Below, one piece after another: positions 1 through 5,914 of a DNA stretch of 7,527 bases; positions within the stretch are counted from its first letter, which is position 1; each line of letters starts with the position of its first letter. The position numbers and the translations under genes are program-made. Under the pieces are notes generated by a model. That model worked only from the letters and a program-made list of their open reading frames with translations. It was not told where the DNA came from and ran no database searches. This DNA is from Dehalococcoidia bacterium SM23_28_2 (lineage in GTDB: Bacteria; Chloroflexota; Dehalococcoidia; SM23-28-2), in NCBI GenBank assembly GCA_001303545.1, contig LJUA01000105.1:1-7527 (forward strand), read 5' to 3'.

Positions 1-159
1 AACGAGGTGAAGGACATATGCTCTGGCGACCCCGAGGGGGGTCGGGGCTACCATGCACAATGGTCATTCGTTACGCAGGTGGGGAGCTCTGACGAACTAC
101 TGTGGGTGGCTGAGGCAGCGTAGGTTACTGCACCAGGAAAGCGAGTCTGCGGAGCCAAT

Positions 160-288
160 ATTCCATCCGTGTTTCGGGAGGTGAAGAAGGCATCGACACG
201 TGGTCGTGACTCAGGATCTGTGTGAACGTATTGCCTCAAGGCTGGCCCAACTAGCTCAGCGCGTCAACCCTCCAGATACGGATGGAGT
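160..288. repeat. Distant imperfect inverted repeat
   Basis: Bases 160-174 can pair with 274-288 over 15 consecutive positions, including three G-U pairs. The core is nine Watson-Crick pairs, 162-170 (TCCATCCGT) with 278-286 (ACGGATGGA). The 99-nt interior could form a loop or further structure, as in a small structured RNA, but I recognise no known RNA family. A 9-bp inverted repeat in a region of this size is not very unlikely by chance, so this records a pattern and does not call an RNA gene. Confidence 0.25.
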
Positions 289-447
289 TCTGCCGCCCCA
301 TAGCCCTCTTAGTCATGGGTTTGAGGTTCACATAAGGCCCAGTAGGCGCTCAGCCCTCTGGCGACGCAGTTGCCGAGTCATCCGCGCGGTCACGCATCTG
401 TCGAAGATGCTCGGTCTGACGGCTGGCTCGCCGGAGCGACGCGGCTC

Positions 448-467
448 TATAATAGCTTGGGGACCTG
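448..467 (+). promoter_or_regulatory. phoB promoter, -10 box and very short leader
   Basis: Bases 448-453 read TATAAT, a perfect sigma-70-type -10 hexamer in GC-rich surroundings. No good -35 hexamer sits 16-18 bp upstream (425-430 reads GGCTCG), which suggests a weak or activator-dependent promoter. Transcription would start near 459-461, only 7-9 bases before the GTG at 468. The only Shine-Dalgarno-like bases (GGGGA, 459-463) would then lie at the extreme 5' end of the message. Confidence 0.6.
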
Positions 468-1145
468 GTGAAGAAGATTCTCCTTGTCGATGACGAGCCC
501 ACGCTGGTAGCCACCGTCAAGTACAACCTCGAGCGGGAAGGCTACCAGGTGGTCACTGCCATCGACGGCGAGTCTGGCTTGTCCCTCGCTCGGACAGAGC
601 GGCCCGCTCTCGTCATTCTCGACCTCATGTTGCCTGGCCTCGACGGTTTCGAGGTCTGCCGCATTCTTCGCCGGGAGATGAGCGTGCCCATACTCATGCT
701 GACCGCCAAGACCGAGGAAGTGGACAAGGTTGTGGGACTGGAACTGGGAGCCGACGACTACGTCACCAAGCCGTTCAGCATGCGCGAGCTTCTAGCGCGG
801 GTCCGCGCGCTGTTGCGCCGCGCCGAGACGCCGGCCGAGGAGGCCAACGTTGTGACGGCGGGTGACCTTCAAGTAGACCTGCGGAGGAGACAGGCTACAC
901 GGCGGGGTCAGGCGCTAGTCTTGAAGCCCAAGGAATTTGATCTGCTGGTGTTCTTCCTACGGAACCGCGGCCGAGCCTTCACCCGCGAGCAGCTCCTGAA
1001 CCAGATATGGGGATATGACTTTGCCGGCGATACCCGCACGGTGGATGTTCACGTCAGCTGGTTGCGTCAGAAGATCGAGGATGAGCCTGCTAAGCCCACG
1101 CGGCTGATCACGATCCGTGGCGTGGGGTATCGGTTCGAGGGATAG
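468..1145 (+). CDS. phoB: PhoB/PhoP-family response regulator (OmpR/PhoB type)
   Basis: DNA-binding response regulator of 225 residues, the usual family length, expected to activate Pho genes when phosphorylated by PhoR. The receiver domain (about 1-118) shows the acidic pocket D8-D9, the phospho-acceptor D52 in 'VILDLMLPGLDG', the switch Thr at T79 ('MLTAK') and the invariant K101 in 'VTKPF'. The C-terminal winged helix (about 128-223) carries the recognition-helix stretch 'RTVDVHVSWLRQKIE' and ends in 'ITIRGVGYRFEG'. The start is GTG: an in-frame TAG at 453-455 leaves only CTG 465 or GTG 468, and GTG gives the classic 'KKILLVDDE' N-terminus. phoR begins 2 bp after its stop, so the two are almost certainly co-transcribed. 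Assignment to the phosphate system rests on linkage to phoR and pst; OmpR-type regulators cannot be told apart on sequence alone. Confidence 0.95.
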   Translation: MKKILLVDDEPTLVATVKYNLEREGYQVVTAIDGESGLSLARTERPALVILDLMLPGLDGFEVCRILRREMSVPILMLTAKTEEVDKVVGLELGADDYVTKPFSMRELLARVRALLRRAETPAEEANVVTAGDLQVDLRRRQATRRGQALVLKPKEFDLLVFFLRNRGRAFTREQLLNQIWGYDFAGDTRTVDVHVSWLRQKIEDEPAKPTRLITIRGVGYRFEG

Positions 1146-1147
1146 GG

Positions 1148-2917
1148 ATGCTGGGGAGTCTCCGCTTTCGCACCGCCGCGGCCTATGTCCTGCTCATTGT
1201 GGCCGCCTTTGCCGCTCTCGCTTTATACCTGCTTCCCAAAGTAGAGGGCGACTTCCGAGAGAATATCGAGGCTGATCTGGCCTCTCAGGCTCGCATGGTA
1301 GAGAACCTCGTTCAGCCTCTCGTGGAAGAAGGGGCGGCTACGGCGACGTTCGATGAGCTCGCCAAGCAGCTAGGCGCTCAGACCGACACGCGCATCACCA
1401 TCGTCGCTCCTGACGGCATTGTGCTGGGGGATTCGGAGGCTGACCCGGCCACGATGGACAACCACCTGAACCGACCAGAGGTGCAGGAGGCAATTCGGCT
1501 GGGACAGGGGGAAAGCGACCGTCGCAGCGCTACCCTGGGCACCGAATTCACCTACGTTGCTACCCGCATCACCGTCGACGATGCCCTGGCGGGCATCGTG
1601 CGGGTAGCGCGGCCGACGGCTGCCGTGAATTCCTCGCTTTCCGATATCACCCGGTCTATCCTCATCGCAGTTGTCATCACGGCGGCCGTCGCCGCTGGCC
1701 TAAGCCTGGCCGTCGGCAGCACCGTCATGCGGCCCCTGGGTCGGCTGGCCGGGGCAGCACGCAGTATCGCCAGCGGCAACCTGGCCGAGCGGGTGAGGCC
1801 GCGACCCTCAGGGGAGGTAGGCGAGTTGGCGGACGCCTTCAACCACATGGCAGAGAGCCTTCAGGAACTCGTCACAGCAGCCTCCCAAGGCCGCGAGCGT
1901 ATGATAGCGGCCCTGAATAGTAGCGTCGACGCGGTATTGGCTGTGAACGCCGAGGGACGTGTCACCTTCGCTAACCAGGCCGCCGAGCGCTTGTTTGAGC
2001 GCTCTGGGGGAGACCTGGTGGGCAAACCCTTCGCCTGGGCCATGCCAAACGAGGAGGTCTTAGAGGCGCTACGAGCCAGCCGTGAGGATGGGCGCCGCGA
2101 GACCCGTCTCGTTGAGCGTGCGAACCGCCAATACTTCCGGGTCATCACCACACCGATCATTGGTGGCGGTGAGTGGGCGGCTCTGGTGGTCTTCCACGAC
2201 CTCACCGACGTTAGGCGCGTGGAGCAGGTGCGGCGGGACTTCGTTGCTAACGTTTCCCATGAGCTGCGGACGCCCCTCGCCTCCATCAAGTCGGTTATCG
2301 AGACGCTGGAGGGCGGCGCGCTGGAGGATGAAACGGCGGCCCGCGATTTCCTCTCCCGCGCGGATGCGGAGGTCGATCGCCTGGTGCAGATCGTGGAGGA
2401 GTTGCTGGAGCTGTCCCGCATCGAATCAGGGGAACTCCCCATGTCACAGGAGCCGGTAGAGATGGCTTCGGTTCTGGCCGACGCCGTTGAGCGACTCAGG
2501 CGGCAGGCAGAGAAGCAAGGGCTGAGCCTGACCGTCGACATTGCTGCCGACCTACCGCCGATCATCGGCGACGCCGAACGGCTGGCGCGAGTGGTCGTCA
2601 ACCTGCTCCACAACGCCGTCAAGTTCACGCCTGCCGGCGGCTCGGTTCACGTGTGGGCTGGTCTCGCCGAGAGCGCTGTGGTAGTCAAGGTGACCGACAC
2701 TGGCGTCGGCATCGCTCCCGAAGACCTGCCACGCATCTTCGAACGCTTCTACAAGAGCGACCGCGCCCGGGCCAGCGGCGGCACTGGCCTTGGGCTGGCA
2801 GTGGTCAAGCACATCGTCGAGGCCCACGGCGGCACCGTCGGCGTGGAGAGCGAGCCGGGCCAAGGCTCCACCTTCAGCTTCGCTATCCCCGTGCCGTCCT
2901 CGTCCCACGGGCGCTAG
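1148..2917 (+). CDS. phoR: PhoR-type phosphate sensor histidine kinase
   Basis: Membrane histidine kinase of 589 residues, the partner of PhoB. Visible in order: TM1 (about 11-30); an extracytoplasmic domain of about 135 residues (31-166) with the PAS/Cache-like string 'ITIVAPDGIVLGDSEADP'; TM2 (about 167-190); a HAMP linker (about 190-242, 'MRPLGRLAGAARSIASGNL'); a PAS domain (about 251-352); a HisKA dimerisation domain with H-box 'FVANVSHELRTPL' and phospho-accepting H371; and an HATPase_c domain with N-box N485/N489, G1 'DTGVGI' (517-522), F-box 'FERFYKSD' and G2 'GGTGLGL' (544-550). All catalytic motifs are intact. The large outer domain resembles Bacillus and actinobacterial PhoR; E. coli PhoR lacks it. 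Start ATG 1148 has GAGGG at 1137-1141 inside the phoB 3' end, 6 nt away. What the outer domain senses cannot be read here; PstSCAB-PhoU is the expected source of the phosphate signal. Confidence 0.93.
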   Translation: MLGSLRFRTAAAYVLLIVAAFAALALYLLPKVEGDFRENIEADLASQARMVENLVQPLVEEGAATATFDELAKQLGAQTDTRITIVAPDGIVLGDSEADPATMDNHLNRPEVQEAIRLGQGESDRRSATLGTEFTYVATRITVDDALAGIVRVARPTAAVNSSLSDITRSILIAVVITAAVAAGLSLAVGSTVMRPLGRLAGAARSIASGNLAERVRPRPSGEVGELADAFNHMAESLQELVTAASQGRERMIAALNSSVDAVLAVNAEGRVTFANQAAERLFERSGGDLVGKPFAWAMPNEEVLEALRASREDGRRETRLVERANRQYFRVITTPIIGGGEWAALVVFHDLTDVRRVEQVRRDFVANVSHELRTPLASIKSVIETLEGGALEDETAARDFLSRADAEVDRLVQIVEELLELSRIESGELPMSQEPVEMASVLADAVERLRRQAEKQGLSLTVDIAADLPPIIGDAERLARVVVNLLHNAVKFTPAGGSVHVWAGLAESAVVVKVTDTGVGIAPEDLPRIFERFYKSDRARASGGTGLGLAVVKHIVEAHGGTVGVESEPGQGSTFSFAIPVPSSSHGR

Positions 2918-2991
2918 CGTTCCGCCACCGTCTCACGCACAGCCGGTTCGACCCAGTTGTCAGAGCAGGATCCGACAGACCTCGCCCATCT

Positions 2992-3040
2992 TTTACAAAC
3001 CCTTAATCTCCGTTAACAACCCGTTAAACAACGGTTGCTA
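2992..3040 (+). promoter_or_regulatory. Pho-box-like array of TTAA repeats upstream of pstS
   Basis: This AT-rich island holds repeated hexamers starting with TT at 2992 (TTTACA), 3003 (TTAATC), 3013 (TTAACA), 3024 (TTAAAC) and 3035 (TTGCTA), that is, steps of 11, 10, 11 and 11 bp. The central two units read CGTTAACAACC and CGTTAAACAAC. One-helical-turn tandem repeats are the hallmark of PhoB/PhoP binding sites; TTAACA-like units match what is known for Bacillus PhoP and cyanobacterial Pho boxes better than the E. coli CTGTCAT form. Its place directly before pstS supports binding of the PhoB encoded in this window. Binding itself is inferred. Confidence 0.75.
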
Positions 3041-3044
3041 TGGT
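3036..3044 (+). promoter_or_regulatory. Candidate extended -10 of the pst promoter
   Basis: Bases 3036-3044 read TGCTATGGT, that is, TGn followed by TATGGT, which matches the extended -10 pattern TGnTATAAT at four of six hexamer positions. It abuts the last unit of the repeat array, so bound PhoB would occupy the -35 region, as at activator-dependent Pho promoters. The predicted transcription start, near 3051, would give a leader of about 40 nt before ATG 3091. Confidence 0.45.
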
Positions 3045-3066
3045 GACAACTGGAACGAGTGACAAC
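3043..3066 (+). repeat. Direct repeat GTGACAAC in the pstS leader
   Basis: The octamer GTGACAAC occurs at 3043-3050 and again at 3059-3066, exactly 16 bp apart. It straddles the predicted transcription start of pstS. It may be a second operator or chance; no known binding site is recognised. Confidence 0.4.
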
Positions 3067-3075
3067 AGCCGAACA

Positions 3076-3084
3076 AGGGAGGTG
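3076..3084 (+). promoter_or_regulatory. Strong pstS ribosome binding site
   Basis: AGGGAGGTG at 3076-3084 is nearly a full complement to the 16S rRNA 3' end and lies 6 nt before ATG 3091. It decides the start: the upstream in-frame ATG at 3040 lies within the candidate -10 element and has no such site. Confidence 0.85.
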
Positions 3085-3090
3085 GGCTAT

Positions 3091-3966
3091 ATGCACATAG
3101 CGCCTCGAGCACATTCGGGGAGACGCGCTGGCAAGGTCCTCTTACTAGTGACAGCGGTAGTGGCCGCGATCCTCGCGGCCCTTTTGATTGCCGCCTGCGG
3201 GGATAACAGCGAGGGTGGGGGCGGCCTCTCGGGTACCATCGTGGGAGACGGCTCAAGCACCGTGTTCCCCATCAGCGAGGCGGTGGCCGAGGAATTCGGC
3301 AAGCTTGAGCCGGATGTACGCGTCGTAGTTGGTATCTCCGGCACAGGCGGTGGCTTCAAGAAGTTCTGCAACGGCGAGACCGATTTCAGCGATGCCTCCC
3401 GCCCGATCAAGGACGAAGAGAAGGAGGCCTGCGCCAATAACGGCATCGAGTTCGTTGAATTCCAAGTGGCCTTCGACGGCCTGTCCGTCATGGTCAACCC
3501 TGACAACGACTTCGTGGAGTGCCTCACGGTAGATGAGCTCAAGCGCATCTGGGAGCCAGGCAGCACAGTCGATAGCTGGAGCGACGTGCGGCCTGAATGG
3601 CCCGGTGAGTCCATCGCTCTATATGGCCCGGACACCGACTCGGGTACCTTCGACTACTTCACCGAGGTGATCGTGGGTGAGGAGGACGCCAGCCGTCCCG
3701 ATTACACCGCCAGCGCCGACGACAACGTGCTGGTGCAGGGCATAGCTGGCGATGAGGACGCCCTGGGCTACTTCGGCTACGCCTACTACGTGGAGAACAC
3801 CGACAAGCTTAAGCTGGTCTACGTGCGCAAGGATGCTCTGGAGCAGCCGGAGGTGGCGGAGTTCATGCGCTTCTACCTGACCGAGGGCCGGCCCCTGGTT
3901 GCGGAGGTAGGTTACGTCGAAGCGCCAGAGTCGGCATATCAGGAAGGACTGGACCTGATTCCCTAG
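3091..3966 (+). CDS. pstS: PstS, phosphate-binding lipoprotein
   Basis: Extracytoplasmic phosphate-binding protein of the Pst ABC importer, 291 residues from ATG 3091. The N-terminus is a lipoprotein signal: basic residues (R6, R11, R12, K15), a hydrophobic stretch 16-35 and lipobox 'LLIAAC' with C36 as the lipidated residue, followed by a short Gly-rich linker. The PstS phosphate-binding motifs follow: 'GDGSSTVFP' (52-60), 'GISGTGGGF' (81-89), 'DFSDASRPI' (98-106) and 'DTDSGTF' (181-187). Three further cysteines (93, 114, 144) are the type seen in some lipoprotein PstS families. The frame is open back to ATG 3040 (308 residues), but that start would put 17 extra residues before the signal and lie inside the promoter. 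It is the first gene after the Pho-box array and is expected to be the most strongly expressed. A hairpin follows its stop. Confidence 0.95.
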   Translation: MHIAPRAHSGRRAGKVLLLVTAVVAAILAALLIAACGDNSEGGGGLSGTIVGDGSSTVFPISEAVAEEFGKLEPDVRVVVGISGTGGGFKKFCNGETDFSDASRPIKDEEKEACANNGIEFVEFQVAFDGLSVMVNPDNDFVECLTVDELKRIWEPGSTVDSWSDVRPEWPGESIALYGPDTDSGTFDYFTEVIVGEEDASRPDYTASADDNVLVQGIAGDEDALGYFGYAYYVENTDKLKLVYVRKDALEQPEVAEFMRFYLTEGRPLVAEVGYVEAPESAYQEGLDLIP

Positions 3967-3991
3967 ACTGCCTCTTACCCCTGGCACGAGA

Positions 3992-4033
3992 CCTGGCATC
4001 CCTAAGAAACCCCGCCTCGCCGGGGATGCCAGG
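3992..4033 (+). other. Hairpin between pstS and pstC
   Basis: Bases 3992-4002 (CCTGGCATCCC) and 4023-4033 (GGGATGCCAGG) are a perfect 11-bp inverted repeat with a 20-nt loop. A second small helix, 4010-4014 (CCCCG) with 4021-4025 (CGGGG), sits inside and competes for three bases of the right arm. No T-run follows (the next bases are GTGCTGGGGG), so it is not a standard intrinsic terminator. Its position suggests a 3' stabiliser, a processing site or a partial block that keeps pstS mRNA more abundant than the pstCAB part. The role is inferred; the repeat is seen directly. Confidence 0.7.
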
Positions 4034-4061
4034 GTGCTGGGGGGGAGAGGAAGGCTGACTT

Positions 4062-5033
4062 ATGGGGGTTACTGACATAGAAGCCGTTGGCCCGGCCTCT
4101 CGCATACGGCCCAGGGGCCCGCTGGAGGCCCGCCTGAGGCACGGGCGCGAGGCCGCAATCCACGGCGTCCTGTTCCTTTGCGCGTTCGTCTCTATCTTCA
4201 CCACCTTGGCCATCATCGCCACCCTGCTGGAGGAGACCATCGGCTTCTTTGGGGAGGTCTCCATCATCGACTTCTTGACGGACACCAAGTGGATCCCCGG
4301 TCTCGGTGGTGGCCCCGGTGGCCTTGAGCCGCACTTCGGTATTCTTCCCCTCCTCTCCGGTACCCTCTTGGTCGCTGCCGGCGCGGCCGTTGTGGCCTTG
4401 CCGGTGGGCCTGCTTACGGCCATCTTCCTCAGCGAATACGCTCCGGAATGGCTGCGCGGCATCGTCAAGCCGATTCTGGAGGTGCTGGCGGGTATCCCCA
4501 CCGTCGTCCTTGGCTTCTTCGCCTTGACCTTTGTGTCCGAGGACATCATTAAGGTGTTGTTTCCCGAGACGAAGATCTTTAATGCGGCCAGCGCTGCCAT
4601 CGTGGTGGGTATCATGATCATCCCCATGGTATCTTCCTTGAGCGAGGACGCCATGAGCGCGGTCCCCCGCAGCCTGCGGGAGGGGGCCTACGCTCTGGGC
4701 GCTACCAAGCTCGAGGTAGCGCTGAGGGTGGTGGTTCCGGCGGCACTCTCGGGCATCGTCGCCTCCTTCATCCTGGCCATCTCCAGGGCAATTGGCGAAA
4801 CAATGATCGTTACCCTGGCCGCGGGGGCGACGCCCAACCTGACCTGGAACCCGCTGGACAGCATCCAGACGATGACGGCCTACATCGTCCAGGTCAGCCT
4901 GGGCGAGACGGCCCAGGGCAGCTTGGGGTTCAGAACCATCTTCGCCGTGGGCATGACTCTCTTCGTCATGACCCTGACCTTGAACGTGATCAGCCAGTAC
5001 CTGCTGCACCGCTTTCGCGAGGTGTACGAATGA
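4062..5033 (+). CDS. pstC: PstC, phosphate ABC transporter permease
   Basis: Inner-membrane permease of 323 residues that forms the phosphate channel with PstA. Hydrophobic segments lie at about 33-56, 94-123, 135-158, 174-192, 226-248 and 291-313, giving the six helices of the family. The cytoplasmic EAA loop that docks on PstB is at about 207-232 ('EGAYALGATKLEVALRVVVP'). The following 'SRAIGET' has R242 and E245, spaced like the transport-critical Arg/Glu pair known in E. coli PstC. A hydrophilic N-terminus of about 30 residues precedes TM1, and a Gly-rich loop (80-88) lies between TM1 and TM2. GGAAGG at 4049-4054 is a good ribosome site 7 nt before the ATG. The stop overlaps the pstA start as ATGA, implying coupled translation. 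Confidence 0.95.
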   Translation: MGVTDIEAVGPASRIRPRGPLEARLRHGREAAIHGVLFLCAFVSIFTTLAIIATLLEETIGFFGEVSIIDFLTDTKWIPGLGGGPGGLEPHFGILPLLSGTLLVAAGAAVVALPVGLLTAIFLSEYAPEWLRGIVKPILEVLAGIPTVVLGFFALTFVSEDIIKVLFPETKIFNAASAAIVVGIMIIPMVSSLSEDAMSAVPRSLREGAYALGATKLEVALRVVVPAALSGIVASFILAISRAIGETMIVTLAAGATPNLTWNPLDSIQTMTAYIVQVSLGETAQGSLGFRTIFAVGMTLFVMTLTLNVISQYLLHRFREVYE

Positions 5034-5911
5034 CAGCAGCCGAGGCGGGGTTCCGCCGACGCCTTTTCCTTCGCAAGGCCACCGCCGTGGGCTTTGCGCT
5101 GCTCTGCATCCTGGCGACGAGTCTGGGCATCGCCGCCCTGGCGCTGCTGCTGGTGGACATTACAAGGGAGGGAGTCGGTCGGGTGAGCTGGGATTTCATC
5201 AACAGCTTCCCCTCCCGCAAGCCGGAGCAGGCGGGGATCAAGGCCGCTCTCTGGGGGACAATCTGGATGATGGGATTGACGGCGAGCTTCGCCATACCTA
5301 TCGGCGTGGGTGCTGCCGTCTATCTTGAGGAGTATGCACCGCGCAACTGGCTCACCCGCGTCATCCAGACCAACATCGCCAATCTGGCGGGTGTGCCCTC
5401 CATTGTGTACGGCATCCTGGGGCTGGCTCTGTTCGTGCGGGCGATGTCCCTAGAGCGCAGCGTCCTCGCTGGCTCACTGACCATGGCACTGCTGGTCCTT
5501 CCGATCGTTATCATCGCGTCGCAGGAGGCCCTGCGGGCCGTGCCAAACTCCGTGCGCGAGGCCGCCTACGCCGTCGGCGCCTCTCGCTGGCAAGTTGTGT
5601 CGCGACAGGTATTGCCGGCGGCCTTTCCCGGCATCCTTACCGGCATCATCCTGGCCTTATCCCGCGCCATCGGGGAGACCGCACCCCTCATAATGATTGG
5701 CGCTCTCTTGTTCGTCCCCTTCACCCCCAGCGGCCCCCTCGATCGATTCACCGTCCTACCGATGCAGATCTTCAACTGGACTTCACGGCCCCAGCCGGAA
5801 TTCCGGGAGAATGCGGCCGCAGGCATAATTGTCCTCCTCATAGTGCTACTCACCATGAATGCCACAGCGGTTATCTTGCGCAACCGCTTCCAGGCGAGAG
5901 CGAGGCAATAG
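5030..5911 (+). CDS. pstA: PstA, phosphate ABC transporter permease
   Basis: Second permease of the Pst importer, 293 residues, close to the E. coli length. Six hydrophobic segments are visible at about 17-43, 73-99, 112-138, 146-165, 196-230 (with a break) and 262-283. The EAA loop is at about 177-201 ('REAAYAVGASRWQVV' then 'LPAAFPGI'), followed by 'SRAIGETAPL' with R212, and the PstA-typical 'RFTVLPMQIFNW' (239-250) in the last outer loop. It starts within the pstC stop (ATGA, 5030-5033), with GAGGTG (5019-5024) as its ribosome site. pstB begins 3 bp after its stop. It resembles PstC in fold; the RFTVLP motif and the gene order identify it as PstA. Confidence 0.95.
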   Translation: MTAAEAGFRRRLFLRKATAVGFALLCILATSLGIAALALLLVDITREGVGRVSWDFINSFPSRKPEQAGIKAALWGTIWMMGLTASFAIPIGVGAAVYLEEYAPRNWLTRVIQTNIANLAGVPSIVYGILGLALFVRAMSLERSVLAGSLTMALLVLPIVIIASQEALRAVPNSVREAAYAVGASRWQVVSRQVLPAAFPGILTGIILALSRAIGETAPLIMIGALLFVPFTPSGPLDRFTVLPMQIFNWTSRPQPEFRENAAAGIIVLLIVLLTMNATAVILRNRFQARARQ

Positions 5912-5914
5912 GCA

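Larger units (their letters stand above)
1..467. other. Gene-free region upstream of phoB
   Basis: I find no convincing gene here. The longest reading frame, from GTG 200 to 493 on the + strand, is rich in Arg, Cys and Trp, runs through the phoB promoter and overlaps the phoB start, so I treat it as noise. Small structures are visible: a GC hairpin with 7-bp arms at 27-33 and 38-44 around a 4-nt loop, a 5-bp hairpin at 50-64, and a distant inverted repeat (160-174 with 274-288). A good Shine-Dalgarno-like string lies at 176-184 but no ATG follows at normal spacing. The last 20 bases hold the phoB promoter. No tRNA, rRNA or riboswitch consensus was recognised. Confidence 0.7.

Noticed and set aside
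27..44. GC-rich hairpin near the window start as a terminator of an upstream gene
   Set aside because: The 7-bp stem is followed by GGGCTACC, with no T-run on this side, and the left-hand context is outside the window.
48..239. 63-codon frame on the - strand
   Set aside because: Low-complexity, Ser/Thr-rich product with no recognisable family; nothing supports it as a gene.
242..318. tRNA-like string TAGCTCAGC (252-260) with a following CTCCA/TGGAG stem
   Set aside because: TAGCTCAG resembles a tRNA D-arm, but the anticodon-like stem has an 8-nt loop, no T-arm GGTTCRA lies at the right distance and no acceptor stem can be closed.
200..493. 97-codon frame from GTG 200 on the + strand upstream of phoB
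   Set aside because: Its Arg/Cys/Trp-rich composition is typical of non-coding frames, and it crosses the phoB promoter and overlaps the phoB start. The AGAAGG before it is only a modest ribosome site.
1861..2628. 255-codon frame on the - strand opposite phoR
   Set aside because: Ser/Arg-rich antisense shadow of the HisKA/HATPase region; no family resemblance.
3992..4045. Intrinsic terminator after pstS
   Set aside because: The stem is strong, but the sequence after it is G-rich with no T-run, and pstC follows in the same direction.
4002..5009. 335-codon frame on the - strand opposite pstC
   Set aside because: It is an antisense shadow of a GC-rich permease gene: His/Gly/Gln/Asp-rich with no domain, while the + strand pstC has all family motifs. 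The overlapping 3863-4654 frame is rejected for the same reason.
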